Positions 1-15,700 of a DNA stretch of 64,000 nucleotides are shown piece by piece. Source of the DNA: Sweltsa coloradensis. Its lineage: Eukaryota > Arthropoda > Insecta > Plecoptera > Chloroperlidae. The DNA is taken from positions 23,706 to 87,705 of the forward strand of contig JAMZAV010005106.1 of the NCBI GenBank assembly GCA_024449915.1, given 5' to 3'. A model generated the notes under the pieces. It saw only the letters and a program-made list of their open reading frames with translations, searched no databases and had not been told where the DNA came from. Numbering within the stretch: position 1 is the stretch's first letter; the number at the start of each line of letters is the position of its first letter. The position numbers and the translations under genes were made by a program.

Positions 1-48
1 TGAGACATCCAACAACTGCGCCTGAAAAGCGGTTGCGAAGCTTCCCAG
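1..48 (+). repeat. 3' end of a B-type HINE-like element
   Basis: The window opens inside the terminal part of the B-type dispersed element: catccaac, then a hairpin (stem CAACTGC with GCGGTTG), then aagcttcccagt. The same end is seen at 60,940-60,989 and, reversed, at 28,241-28,300. The last bases read CCCAGT rather than CCTAGT. Confidence 0.6.
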
Positions 49-189
49 TGTAAACATATAGTTCTCCAATTCTTTCTTTTTATTTTTTTTAATAAGTTTT
101 AAACGTAACGGTAATGTTCATGCATTCGATTTTGCCAAGCTTGTCTAGGATGTCGGTAACATGACACTGAACGTGTTATGATACAGAAT

Positions 190-540
190 GCGCAAATGTG
201 GAAGAGGAGATGAGTTTGGTGGGCCCTTTTTTTAGATCTCTTTCTTTTGATGTGTGTAAGGTTTGGACTGTATGTTTACAATATTTTGTTAGTGTGAGAT
301 CTCATTGCATAAATGTGTGATTTGTTTAAAATATCATTTTACAAAGGTCGTTTAATTGCTCATGAATTAACAATTAGCAATGATAATTTAAAATCATCGA
401 GTGGCCCAAAGACATGTTTTTTGTGTAGCCGCCTACACCTTTGGCCAGAATCTGCGTGGTCAATTGACTGACAATAGATAGAGTAGAGCCAGTATAGTAA
501 CTGCCATATGTAAAGTGCATGTTTCAATCATATTTTTTCA
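190..540 (+). repeat. Dispersed repeat C, left copy
   Basis: This stretch is recognisably related to about 62,690-63,210. Shared blocks include tttagatctc...cttttga, a gtgagatctcattgc-like stretch, a ggtcaattgactg / ggccaattaaaactg stretch, and a final tattttttca. The two copies sit in the same orientation at opposite ends of the window. No coding potential is seen. Positions 49-189 hold nothing I recognise. Confidence 0.45.
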
Positions 541-1310
541 ACCCAAAGGAATGCCTCCGTAACTCCCAACCAATTTGGGGCATGTGTTGTCAGGTACTTA
601 ATCCCTTGATTTGTTGGTAAGTTTTCCAAGATACACATCCGTTATCATTAACGGCTTGCGGGTAAGCACCTCGAAATCACCCAAATCTGCTTGCTGCTAT
701 ATAAGGACCAAGTGCCGTGTACGCACCGCGCTTGCTGCGGTGCCCCTAACGGGCACTAGATCCGTAAAGTGATTTTGAGCAATGTTTCGTAATTTTTTCA
801 CCAGAAGGAATGTTTCTACACAAGTCAAATTTGGCATGTGTGTGTCCGGGTTCTTGTACCTAAAGTTCCCCCTTCTGATTTTGATAGTTTTTAAAGTTCC
901 ATCACGTTTCATGAACGGCTGGTGCACTCGAAATCACCTCAAGCTCTGCTATGCTGTATATTGTGCCTGAGATTGAGTGTGTAGCGCACCCGGTGTGCGG
1001 CTTGCTTTTGTTGCGCCCGAAACGGGCTACCTTTGATCCCTTAAAGTGGATTTTGAGTATGTGTTTTCAGTTTTATTTTTTTCACCAGAGGATGTTTCTT
1101 ACACCAACACAAATGTGGCATGTGTTGTCAGGTACCTAAATCCCTGATTTTGATAGTTTTTAAGTTCACATCACGTTTCATGTACGGCTGGCGTGACATC
1201 TCATAAAATACCCCAATCGCCTTGCTGTATATATAGTGTGCCTGATTGTGTAGCGCAACCGCAGCGGTGCTGCGGCTTTCCAACGGGCACCTAGATATTT
1301 CATCACATTT
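535..1310 (+). repeat. Three tandem ~270-bp units
   Basis: The anchor ggtac(c/t)taa(a)tccc recurs near 592, 856 and 1131, giving a period of about 265-275. Each unit then has gat-ttga-tagtttt, a tcacgttt-like block, a cggctg-like block, a TATA-like stretch (ctatataag near 696, ctgtatatt near 953, tgtatatatag near 1225) and a G+C hairpin. A single related unit sits at 63,200-63,340 after repeat C. Short ORFs crossing the units are not conserved between them, so I do not call them genes. Confidence 0.6.
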
Positions 1311-2994
1311 CAGATTCACATTTGTTTGCAATTTAACTCCATGGAGAGTCAAAAGCCTGAAGTGGTACGCAGTTGGTGAGTTTATTGACATGTACCCCTC
1401 TCCTCCCCACAGCCCAGCCCAGCCAGCGGCGTGCAGACTGTTTTGCGCCTGGGCTTGTCTGCAATCTCTACATCACATGATAATGTAGAAAGCATTTAAT
1501 TCATTAGAAATATCATTTGAAATAATTGTAATAATCTATATCAAACTATCAAAATAATACATCATTACGGTCCTATTCTGTCCCGACACTTTCCTCCATT
1601 GTCATTTGCCATGTCATCAACATCACAATCTTGTATGTTTTGAGATATTTTATTAAAATCTAATTCCTGTGTGTTCTAAGTAATATTGACTGCATCGATT
1701 GAAGACGTTTTGAAACTGTATTTTTAAAATTGCACTTCACCCTGCCACTGCTTTTTCCAGTCCTGGGGTCCTGAATCTGGGCTAAAACGCCACCCATTGC
1801 TTGGCCAGATTAATTATACTTATGTTAAAAAGCTTTAGAATTAATATGTCCAAAAAATGTCTTTGATTAAGTAACCTATCAGAAAGTTGTGATTTCTAAA
1901 CGAATTAAAACTATAGAGCTAAATGCAGTATATGAATGATAAGGCATTTCGAACTATCATCTACAACCACTTGATCTTGAAGTGAAGATTCCTGAAATTG
2001 AATGAAACATCTAAATTTTCCGCTGGTGAATCGGTTGATAATCGGTGTTCCACTTTTCTACTTAAAATATGCCTGCCTCCAGTTGTTCGATGGTGTAGGG
2101 CTCGATCTTATTTAACTATGTCCCCTAGTTAAAAAATAGCGGGCTTGTGTGCGGCGAATTTTAAAGTGGTATTAATCTGCTAAACTCCAAAAAAATATTT
2201 CCATTCAGAATTTACAGAGTATTAGATATAACAAAAATATGGGGGCCGCCCTGACCCGAAAATTGCCTACTTAGTAATTTTTTTATACTGTCCAATAACA
2301 ATTAGGGGCACAATCTTCCATATATGAATAACATGGTTACGATCTTTATGCAACGTGAGTGTGAACATTGGAAGATGAGTTAAAAAAATAATTAACCGAT
2401 TATTGACAACTCACTATCATTGAGTAAAGGTTTTCTTTAACCTCATGCTACTATACTTTTCTTATAAGTTACTGTTTTATTATATTATTGGGGCAATTGG
2501 TGCCGATTAGCAAAGGAGTTGTAATTATCATGCATATTTATGCACAGTATTCAATTGACACAATGTTCAAGGGTCAATTTTAGATTTGTATAAGAGCAAT
2601 GCTGGTTTCTAGTATAAGGCTACGCTGACGAAACAAAAAAATAAGCATGTGGAAGCCGCTAAGAAATTAAAAATGTTTTTTTTTAAAAAAAAAAAAAAAA
2701 AAAACCCAAAATTTTTGTTTTTTTTACTGGACCAACATTTCAAAATCTCATGTAACATCACTGTTGCAGATATCATTTCTATATGGTTATTGTAGCCTTA
2801 CTATAGTAAGTGATCATCTCATAGACTTAATGCACAAAGTAGTTTGAATCAGTCGTCTCGGAGATCGAGTTGTGTGTAATTCGAATTACACATGAATGTT
2901 GTTGAATTTTTAACGATATGGGATTTCATTTCACCCATTTTATAAACCTTTTTTTATTCAGTCATAAAACACTTACATGGAAAACACAGTCCGA
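1311..2994. other. Intergenic, no gene recognised
   Basis: No open frame with coding character or recognisable family is seen here. A T9-A20 tract lies at 2,676-2,704, forming a simple A/T palindrome. Confidence 0.5.
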
Positions 2995-3310
2995 AAGAAG
3001 TACGAGGTAAGATTACAAGGTTTACTCATCTCCCGACGGAATTTTGGGAACCTGGGAACGTGAGATTTATACTGCCCATGCATTCACCAATGCCAGACAT
3101 TCAAAATATGATTCGGTAAATAATGATTGTTCAAGAACAAACACTATTAGCGTTAAATTAAATACTACACTATTTTCAATCTATTTCTTGGAGGCTCGTT
3201 AGAGATCGTAAAGATTTTTGCTCAGTAATGTTACATCAATCCACAGATTTGTTCCTGGATGTCCCTGTTTAAAAATTCCGCGCAATATTAGCACTCTGCT
3301 GTTTTTTTTT
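2995..3310 (+). repeat. Dispersed repeat D, left copy
   Basis: Colinear similarity to 38,575-38,925: caaggtttact-atctccc, tgcatgca(t/c)tcacc-like, aagaacaaa-c-att-gcgttaaatt, ttttgctca-aatgtta, ggatgtc-ctgttt, and a final cgcgcaat. The copies are diverged, with many substitutions and indels, as expected of an old interspersed repeat. No ORF. Confidence 0.5.
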
Positions 3311-3770
3311 TCACAACACAACTAACACTGAAATACCACAGAGCAGATTCTTATTCATTATATACTTTTAGGATTATCCGAACAGAGACTTTGGATTGGT
3401 CGGGTCCAACAAACATTGTTTCATCTAAATTCTTAGTGGTGGCTATATTACATCAGGAAACTAAAACTAGAGTCCTCCAAACCTCATATTTTGATTATTC
3501 ATACTTTTGCATTATCCACTCCCACCTTTCCGTATTGCACTTTTCTGGGTGGCATCTACCTCATGCAAAAGAGTCTTCATCCTCCAGAAAGAGCAATCAG
3601 GATATAGCCGGTAGCTTCTAGATAGCGATCTTTGTCGGAATTCTTTCGCCAATTAAGAAATCGCAGACACTAGCATGTGGGTCCCTGATTCAGGCAAAAC
3701 ACAACTGTTCATGATCCACTAGTTAAATACCTTTACACGTTCCAGCAATTTAAGTTTCACATTTTCCTCC
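3311..3770. other. Intergenic, no gene recognised
   Basis: An open frame of 76 codons starts at 3,391 on the plus strand. It has no recognisable motif, so I treat it as chance. Confidence 0.4.
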
Positions 3771-6700
3771 TCAGATATATAATATTTCTATTTTTATTAC
3801 TAAATACTTTTAATTTATTACCATAGTGTACATATTCATGCATCATTTATAATAATAATAATTATAAATTATTAAATAATTATTATAATTCACATTTCGC
3901 TCAATTATTCATAATTCCAATGAATCAAACATCATTAGTTATAATATATGTCTAATTTAATACTACTATTCCTATTCTTGATTAAACTATTTTATATTTA
4001 CAATTCATATTTTACATCTATATTAGAATATATATTATATTACTGATTTAAATCCTTCATTATATTTGTTATATTCTAGTCTCTAAATTATATATTAAGT
4101 TTATATTTATTACTATATAATTATTCTTATACTTTAATTTTGTATATTTCTGTATATATTTTTATATCGTTTTAATAATAAATTTATTTTTATCCATTTA
4201 TTTTGTATTGTACTAATTTCCTATTGACAATTTCTCTTATTACCCCCTCCCCATCACATAGCAATTTATTATAATGCAACTATTCATTCAATACTACATA
4301 TTATCATATATATATTTGTGTATTTCATTATTATCAGATAAATATATTCATTATAATTTATTTAAAATTTATTAAATTTCTTATTTTTATATTATTTAAT
4401 ATATATTTAATATTTGTGAGTTAATCATCATGTATTATTAAATTAATTATTTCTTTATACCTTCTATATTTGTATGTATCATGTGTTATATATCCAAACA
4501 AAAAAAAAAATTTATCAACATTTAACATTTTTTAATTCATCTATATTAGTCATTCTTTACCTACGGTTTGAATCATCAACTATTAAGTTATATTCTTCGT
4601 AAAATTTCCTTATTTGTATCACCTTTACACTAATTTTGCTAATACGATTCACTTCACTTCAATTTATATCATATCTGTATCCATTATAGTTTCCTATTTT
4701 TAGCTATGTTATCACTACTAATATACATTGTTATATATAATATTAATACTATAATCCACAATGAACTATTTTAAGTAATCATAAATTTACGTGTAAAAAA
4801 AAAATGTATTCCCTTTTTTATTGTTACTCTTTTATTCATTTTATTATCTTAAATGTGACGAAATTAATCAATACAAATATTTTATTATTTACTTAATATT
4901 TTAAGATTCATAATGATCTCGTTTTTTTATTATAATTATAATCATATTACTTAATACTTTAACTCAGTAGGTATTCTAGTTATACTTTAATTTTTACAAC
5001 TCATTCTATCCAAATTACTAATATAACAAATCTAGAAAGCTATTTAATAATTTATTCCTTTTTCAATATTTTTATCACATATTTATTTTTAATCATTATA
5101 AAAATTGTCTAATTATTAATAAAATATTACATTAGATTATATATCATAGTATTTGTATATTCAAAATTTACTTCTCCTAGCATCATCATTAAATTATTAT
5201 TATTTCATATATAACATTTATAAAATTTATTAAAAATTCAATTATAATATATATCATTTAATACTAAAAAATTTTTATGATAAAATTAATTATTTTCATT
5301 ATTCATATTTAATTATTTTCATACAAAAATCTACTCACAAACATAATATTCCACAATAAAAAAAAAAAAATTTAATTAATTGATTATTATATAATAATAT
5401 TTATAATTCAAAATTTATAAAATCTAACTTTATCTAATTATTATATGCTGTATCTTATATATGTATTACATTTATCATTGATATTATAATATATTAATAA
5501 GATTTATATATGCCTATTTTTTTTTTCAATATATATCAAAATTTTTTAATCATATATTACTATTGTAAATTTATATAATTTAATTTATATTTAAATAATA
5601 TCAATTATCATTTTTGTTTTGTTATTTTTCATCATATTATTTTTTTATTTATATAATTAAATTCTCTTATCATCATTTATTACCATTTATTATAATTTTT
5701 TTTTATCTTATTGTAACGTTTTAATTATCCACCATCCTATCTGTTGTAACCACTTATTATACTCAAATTAAATATTAATGGCAAAATATATATCAACAGC
5801 ATTACTAACAAACCAATTTTTATACTTCTAAAATATTTTCTAATTAATATTCAATTAAACACATTTAAACAATCGATTATGATACGTCTCAATTCATTTT
5901 AAATATCATTGATATTATATTATATTCTTACCTAGCCTTAATATCATTTAATATACACTTCCTAATAAAATTTGTTTAATAAATTTTATCATATTGTAAA
6001 TAACTAGTCTATAATTTTTTATCCTTTATTTTATTATCTTATTTATTTTATTTTGTTTTTTTTGATAATTCTTAATAAAAGTGTCATAATAAAAATTCTA
6101 ATAACTTTGTATTTGTCATCTTTACTATTAACTTGTATTATTAATCTATTAATTATTTTTTATTTGTGTATTTGAATTTAATTATTTCTATATATAAAAT
6201 ACGCATATTCAGAAATTAATACATGATACAATTACAATATTACACATATATTATATAATTATCTTTATTATTTTGATTATTTTAATGTATTTTTTAGCAT
6301 TAATTTGTATTTTTATAAAGAGTATAATTTAGATATTACATAATAAGAGAACATCATAAAAAAAAAATATTTAATTAATTATAATTATATTATTATTATT
6401 TTTATCTTTTATTTGACATATTTTAAATGTATAATATTAACCTTTTTATTTTAATGACAGCATCATTATATATCAATTGTGGGCAACATTGCTATTATAA
6501 CACACATAATATTTATCAATTTTATATTCATATCTTTATATATTATACTTATTTTCTACTATAGATATCATAAATTCTTTATACACTTGAATGTTTCTAA
6601 ATTAATAATTTTCATCTTTATTTATAAATTGTTTACATTTTTTAATATGAAACATTAATAATTTATTTTTCATAAAATCATAATTTATTTATAAATTTTA

Positions 6701-9700
6701 TAATGTTAATTTTAATTCATATAATAATTTTATATTTCTATTTAACATCAAATACAATGTACACATTTAATAGACAAATATAATTCTATTATAAAATAAC
6801 ATATTATTAATAATTACTAGCATCTATATTTAGATAATTTATTTAAACCCTAGATAATGCAAAACGATTTTTTTTAAATGTTTAATTTTTATTATATATA
6901 TATGTAATCATATTATTTATATCATGTTTCATACAATATATTATATTTATAATTAACCTCATCTTCTTTAATACTATACATTAATGCATTTTAAAGCTCA
7001 CTTTATTCTTAATTATATAATATGAAACAAAATCATTACTTATTTTGGTAATCAATCTACATATTTTATAATCATCTAGGACAAATTTATTATAACTTTT
7101 ATATAATAAATATATATTATAATACATATTTATTATATTTATAATTCTAGTAAAATTCCTTATCATTTTTGAATTAGTCAATTTTCATGATCCTTACTTT
7201 TTTGATTATCTCTTTTCTATATTTATAAATTGATTTTTTCATTTTATTATTCGATATTTTTAATAATAATATTTCAATTTTAATTCATTTATGTTTTTAA
7301 CTTCATATATTGTGATATTTGTAATTACTTTCTATTATAGATTTAATATAACGTATTTCACATTATTATAATTTCACATATATCAATAGATTCATATCAT
7401 CATAATAAGTATAACAAATATTAATTTCGGTATTTATGCAACATTTTTTTTAAATGGTGTGGATGGGGGGGGAGGGGCAATTATCGGTACCGTAAATTAT
7501 AATAATTTTATTTTATAAATTTTTTAATTTAATTCATAATAAATACATTACAATTTTACTTTTTTAAATTTATATGCTCATATTAATAATTAATATATTT
7601 CATAATCATTTTCATCATTCATATATACACATGACCAATTATTTTATTTAAAATCTCTATATTTTAGAAACATCATATATTATTATTTTAATTGAACATT
7701 ATTTTTGTTTGGTGAATTAGTTGGATAATTATTAAGTAAATTAATAAAATGTATTTCATTTAATATACATTATATTCTTATTCCCTCTAATGAATAATAA
7801 TTCGATACTTATTTATTATTTATCATAATTTCAATACATGTTACGTAAAATTACTTTATATTTCCTAGGTTTAAAATTTTATTTCTTCTTTAATATAATA
7901 ATTTTTAACATCATATTGCATTACAAAATTTTTCTAACATTTCTTTTTTCAACTTTGCTGCTATATTTAATTTTATTCTTAATAATATACATTTAAAAAA
8001 TAATTATATATTACTATCATATATAATTTGCATAAATTTTCAAAATGAAAGAATTATAATTTCATGTCATCTATATTTTTTCATGTTTATATTTAATAAT
8101 TATTTATCATCAAAAAAGATTAATAATTATATGATTCTGAATTAAAAACATTTAATATTTATACTTATATACATCACATAATTTATGTAGTAATGATTTT
8201 TTAAACTATTTAGATCATCCATATATCTTTTTTTTATACATATTTTAATTTTTAATTATATATACATATTTTTTTAATTTATCATGGGTCAGAGGGCAAT
8301 TTATAAACTAATTTTAGTATACAAGTGGGTGGTTACAAATCAATTGTTTGTTACATTAATTATCTAATTACAATTTTTTTACAATCATAAGTATAAATAT
8401 ATTAGAATTAATATCTTAAAATATAACGTATTTCAAAATCATACGAATTTCAGTTTAGCATCCTATAATTATACAACTAAACACATATTCGAGATGACTC
8501 ATAATCTATTACTTTTATATTATTTTAAATATTTGTTAATTATTATATTTTTATTAACATTAAAGAAATAATTTTAAACATTTATTTTTTTTTATAATAT
8601 AAATTTGAATCAAATACTTAACATATGCATCCACAAAATAGTAATCTTACTATGATGCATAAATTATTTAAAAATCCATTATATAATTGTCATTGATCTA
8701 ATATATTCTACATTATTTTTAATATAACATATATAATTATTTATAATAAATCTTTTATTTTTTATAAAAATTCATTATTATAAAACATTAAGTATGTTAT
8801 AAATCATTTTATTTCATATCAATTTAAATTCTAATAATAAACAATCAAGTATTTTATTCCAATTTAAAAATGTCTAATACTTTGAATTTGTATTAACATA
8901 ATTTCAAGCATTACATAAATAACTTGCCAACCTTGAATATCTAAATTTTTTGAAAACTTGATTAATATTTGTTTATCATATAATCATTTACAAAGTAATT
9001 TAAATATGTCAATATGACAGTTTATTCATAAATTAATTATCTCTTTAGAATTAAATGTCACCATTATACTTTTTATGTTAGAAATATTAATATTTCCGTG
9101 TTTTTTAAATGCATACATAGTTTGTTATAAAAGTAATAAGAATTTAAATTATTATAATCAGTTATTTTAAATACATTTTAGCCAATAAATATATATTACA
9201 TTATATTCAGCATTTAAATCTTAACCATATATATATAATATTAAATGTCATATAACATCTATATAAATATGATTTTTATAATAAATTCAAGTATACTTCA
9301 TCAGGTTTTTAGTCTCTTCTTTACATATTCCTATATATTTATCATATTTAAAATTATTGAGTTCTAAGTTAGTTGGCATTATTATGATTGCTTTATCTTT
9401 ATTTCTCTTTTAGTTAAGTATTATCTATTTATAGTCCTTATGTATAAATTTCAATAAAGATTAGATTTTATAATTCGCACAATTCCTTATCATCATTATC
9501 TAAATAATATTTTTTATGTTAAATCATTATATATTATTAAACATTTAATATTCTATTAATATACATTCCGTATTTGTTATATTATATATTTTGATTATTA
9601 TAATTTATTAATTATAAAACTTTTATTTATGTTATAAAATATAACTAATTTTTTCCACATTTTCAAATTATCAACATAAATATTTATTTATATTTAATTA

Positions 9701-12700
9701 TATTTAATTTTATTATACATTATAATTAAATCCATAATTTCTTACGTTCATATTTTTAACATTATTAACGATAAATAAGTACATAAATTATTTTTTAAAT
9801 GAGAATAATATATAAATAAATAGTAAGTCATTTAATGGTAATATAATATATATATATTTTTATATTTATAAATTAACAAATTTAAATTTGATTATCTTAT
9901 TATTTCATTTACTATATAATCATTTTATAAATTATACAATAATATTGTAATTGGTTATTTAGGTAGTTAATTCCAATTTTTATTAATATTTACTCATAAG
10001 TTAATTACATCATTAATAATTTTTTGTAGACATTTACAGTTACTACATTAATGATTTAATGGTTTACTTTCTTCTATTTAACCTAAAATAATATATGGAG
10101 AGGGGTAACTGAAAACTTATATATTTTCAAAAATTAATTTTAATTACATATTAGAAGAATCATTATATATTAAGATTTTAATCCTAATCATTCTCATAGA
10201 ATTTTTTTAATTATTACAATTATATGTTAATATTATATGTTTATACAATATATTTATATTATCTTCCAGTATACATTATTGTTTTTATTACATATACTTA
10301 CTGGTGTTTTTATAAATATTAATTAATTCATTGTTTATTACGGACCATATTTCCTTTTATTAAAATTGTATCTATCTACATTTTATAATACATTCATTTA
10401 ATGTCTAGATTAACAACTTTCATTTCTAATTAATCTTTAAAATATGAACACTATATATATAATGAGCATAATATCGTTATATTAGGTTATATTTCTTAAT
10501 AAAATACTTATTTTTATATAACCATATTAATCTTTCAATTATATTATTTCAGATATTCTCAAAGCATAATTTTATTAATCATCAATATCATAAGATAGAC
10601 TTCTATAATATCAGATTGAATTTGTATTATAATTATTCAATATTTTATTTATTTGAGTAAATTATATTTAATAACTTTTCTTATTATGAGATTAATATAA
10701 TTCATGTAGATCATTTATTATAATATTTTTTTTGTTTTATATTAATAATTGTATGCTAAAGATCTATATGGTCACATTTACAAAATTATTACTCAAATAG
10801 TTAATCTCAATAAGTCATGTCTTTGTCACTTTTTAGTTACTAATTGTATTTTTTATGTTATTAATATAATTTATACATGATATTTTATAATTGTGATTTT
10901 AATTAGTATTAAAATGATGTATTATTCATGTCATAAATAGTACATCATCATTAATATTTTTAAATATATAGAATAATAACTTACTTCATCATATTTAGAT
11001 AGGTTTATTATTAAAATTATAATTCATTTTATGATTACTCTGTTCTTCTATTATTTTTAAAAAGTATAATACCAAATAGTCACGGACATGTATTATGGGC
11101 ATGAATATTATTCATATTATTTAACTAATGAATATTAATATACGTGTATTTCATATTTTTTATTTAAGTGATTTTAAATATTTTCAATAACCTTATTCAT
11201 TCTATATTTTATTTATATATAAAAAAATTAGTCTTTCTATATAAGGTATTATCAAAAAAAAAAAATTTATTAATATGTATTCAATTTTATAACATACATC
11301 AATTGTAGATGATCATATTTATAATTCATTACATATTATATTATATTATATATTTATTTATTTTATATTGATAAGTACATCAAAAAAATATATCTTAAAA
11401 ATTACACATGACTAATTAATTATATATTTAGTATTAACCTCATTGGTTATTATTAGTTTTTAGTATATTATTTATCAATATGTTATAATATAATATATTC
11501 AATTATGAGTTTTTTTAATAAATTTAAAAAAAAACATACTGTGTGTATCCAATCAGATCTTTTTATCATCTAAGTTTTAATATTAACCATTTATTTACCA
11601 TTGATACTATATATATAATTTATACATTTTTATTAAGACATATTCATATATTCTTATTATCTTATTTTAATTTTAAAATTCTAAACTAAATTAATGATTG
11701 TGATTTCATTATATATTTAAATATGTATCATGCATTATGTTGAAGTAGATATGATTATTATTTTTTGGTACATCAGTTTTTAAATAAATTTCTTTTACAA
11801 TATAATATATTTTTATTATAAATTTGCTTCCCTATCTTAATTTATGTAGCACAAAATTTAAACTTATTAATATCATATAATTATATCATATAATTTTCTC
11901 ATAGTTATTATACACTACATAATAATAGCTGGTTCAATAAATTTTTTCTGAATTTTTCACCATTATACAGATATTAATTTTTGATACCATTATTAATTTA
12001 TTTTAAAGTTTTACTTTCATGTATAAAAGAATAATTTATTGCATTTTTTTCAATTTATATAAAAATTCAAGCCAATTATCATATCACAATTATAAATAAT
12101 ATACTATTCATTTATGTTAATTTATATAATATTACTTAGTATAAATTAAAAATTCTCATACTAATATTTATATGTATCGGACTAACAATTTAATAGAATT
12201 ATTAACACAGATACGTTGCAAATATTCATATACAATCATGGTGTCCTAATGATCAACTTTACCATAAATATATATTACATTGCATAGATTTCAATACTAC
12301 AATATTATCCGCCTTACTTCATGTCTATTACGGTTAAAGAATATATATAAAATCAATTGATAATCACATTATATTTCAAGAATTTATTTTATAAAGTATA
12401 AATTATACTAATGGTTTATTTATTTTCATCATTATAATTAAATAAAACTTCAAATGATTAATCTAAAATAAAACTTTACTTTTGTTTGAAACAATATATT
12501 ATTTTTTTTTATTTTATTTTTAGCACCACATCGTATTTTTCAAATAATAACTGTTTTATTATTTTAATTACACATTATTTTAGATATTTTAATTACTAGT
12601 CTAATCTTTACATTTAGCATTTTAAACAAAAAAATTAATAAATTCAATATTATATATTTTAAGTTAATATTATTCCTTATAATTTAAATATGGTAGGTAA

Positions 12701-15700
12701 GTTTGTTGTTAAGGTGGTCGCAGGCGAGGATAAAAGTAGATAGAGTGGGGTTTAATATTACATATTTTTATGTAGTTTATATATCATATTCATATATTAA
12801 CTTATTATTATTTAAATACAGACTCACAATTAATAATAATATATATTCCAAATATAATCTTTTACTTTGTTTAAATTTGACATTCTAACTTCAAACCATC
12901 ATTTTATATAATAATCTTATTTTATTATTTAAATTTTAACCTTTTATAGTTATTTAATATTTCATAAATATTTACATTTGAAAGAGGGAGTGATTGTTTT
13001 ATAATTATAATTATTTCCTATTAATTATTATTTATAAAATTCAGAGGATTATTATTGAATTATATCAAATATTATATTTATTATATTTATAATTAACAAT
13101 TTATTTGTTATTAATAATTTACTTTAATTAACTTGTAATAAATTTAAAATACAATTTTAATTATTCTATTATTTTATTAAAAATATAAATTATACACATT
13201 TATCAATATATATCATAATATTTATGCTTTAATTATATCTTCTTCATTATTTAGCCATATTAATTATACATATATTTTAAATTTTCAAATGTTTAAACAT
13301 CCATTATATCTTATTTTGTATAATTTCAATTAATTATTTTTGTTTAATAATTAAATTGTTTATTGATATTCAATTCTATAATATCCCGTTATAATTTAAA
13401 TTTTATATATTTTTTATTAAATATTCATTTGATGAGCTTATTTTATATTTATATAATTTATACATTATTATCATATCGCATTATCTTAATTACCTGATTT
13501 AACCTTACTTCTGATTTTAATAACTAATTTGTTTGTATATAACATTGTGATTAAATCTAAAGAATAGACGGGACTATGTCTATTCCATTAACCTTGTTCT
13601 TAATCCTAACCTGATATAAATTATTATTATTTTACAAAAAAATTATATTGGTATAGTTTGCTGTTATCCTTAAGTGTAATAGCATATTCGTAGTTACTAC
13701 AAATTAAAATACAATTCATGTCATTTACTCTTGGAATATACATTAATCATCATTAAAACAGTAATAATATATATCTTTAGGATCGTATTATAAAATAATG
13801 TCACTTTATAACCAGTTGATTAAAATATCTTTAACAAATCCATATATAATATCAATTTTTTCATATACTAAATTTTATATCTTTGTAATGTATAGCGGGT
13901 TATAATTTATCAATATATATAACATAATGTTTATTAATAGTCATATAAATCAATACATTATTCTATGATTTATTTTTATATTTATAGATAAGATAATAAT
14001 ATATAATGTTATTATAATTTTTGTTTCCAATAATACATAGCGTTATTCAGTATCTCATGGATTTGCTTGTATAATAGATAAACAATTCTTTTTTCATCAT
14101 AAATCAAAACAATCGACTTTGTCATTTTTTGAAAAAAAAAAAAAAAAAAAAAAAAAATAAAAAAACTATATATTAATTAATATAAATACAGTCTTTCCAA
14201 TTTAAAATTTTAAAATATAAATAATAATAAATCTGTATTTTTTAATAAATTTATTCTTTTTGTAATATAATTTATTTATTTAACCTAGCTGGCTATATTT
14301 TTAGTTTTCATACAAATTATTGCTGATATTAAATAGAATACTGAATTAACATTTAAATCATAATTATTTAATTCACTATTATAGTATATCTCGTTCATTA
14401 TTAAGGTATTACGATAACTTATAATACTTAACATATATATTTAGAAATTAATTATTATAATTTTTATTTTAAAAATTAATATTTACCAATAATCGCCTAA
14501 TATATACATGTACATATATATTATAGTCATTTAAATTATATCGAACTATATTACTTTATATTAAAAAATATCACTCACATATTTAGATTCATTTTACTGT
14601 AACACAAATATTATTGATTATATTTCTTAATAATAATGGTTTCAAATATATATAATCATTTAAATTATCATATTTATTTGAGAAAACCAGTTATATAACC
14701 AATCTTATTTTCATAATTTACTCATGTTATAATTTCTTATCTTCATCATTTAGCTTTATACTTTACCAAGAAAAAACACAATTAACTCTCATTATTTATA
14801 CCCACATTTACTATTACCATAGTTTTTTCATAGGTCAATTTTTTCATATTATATTCAATAATAATAACATAATTTATTAGTTGTATCAAACATTCTTTAT
14901 AATTAAATATGGTGCATGAAAAATGGTATATATATTTATCTTTTATCATTTTTATAATTACATATTATTTATATTTTTATAATTAATAAATTTTAACATT
15001 TTTGTATTTCACTACTCCATTTTATATGCCATTGTTTTAAGACGTTCAACAGTATACTATAAATTAGTTTCAATAATAAAATATTTTCATTATTCATACT
15101 ATGTTCTTTTCATTTTGTATAAACTTTAGATAGTTATATATATACATTATTTTTATATATATAATATATTTCTGATATACAATATATCAGGCGTAAAAAC
15201 CATTTATATTGTTAATATAAGATATTTAATACTTATCTATATTATAATATAATCTCATTTTACGTAAACTTATTTTTGAATGTGTAGATATTATATTATA
15301 TAGTATTCATATAACTCTTTCTATGACATTATTACAAAATATTTAATTTTCTTTTTAGAACATATACTAGGATTAATTTTTTTATTATATAACCTCATTT
15401 ATATTTTTATATAATCAAGATTTTACCATACAAATAATGTAATTACACATACTATGTCTATATGTAATTAAATATGAATCAAATAATATATTCCCTATGA
15501 AATTAAAAATATTTTTATCCTAATACCTATACACAATTATTTCATTATATATCATTTTTATTTATTATATCAGTTTTTTTGTACACTTTCCATTTTATTA
15601 ACTATTTCTTCATTACTTAGAGTTATTAACTATCTCACGAACCATAATTATTCTTTTGTAGGGCCCTCTTACCATTATGCTTCCATGTGTTTCCAGTTTT

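Noticed and set aside
6981..7181. 66-codon ORF in the A+T block
   Set aside because: Composition is Ile/Asn/Tyr/Lys only, as expected by chance from such DNA.
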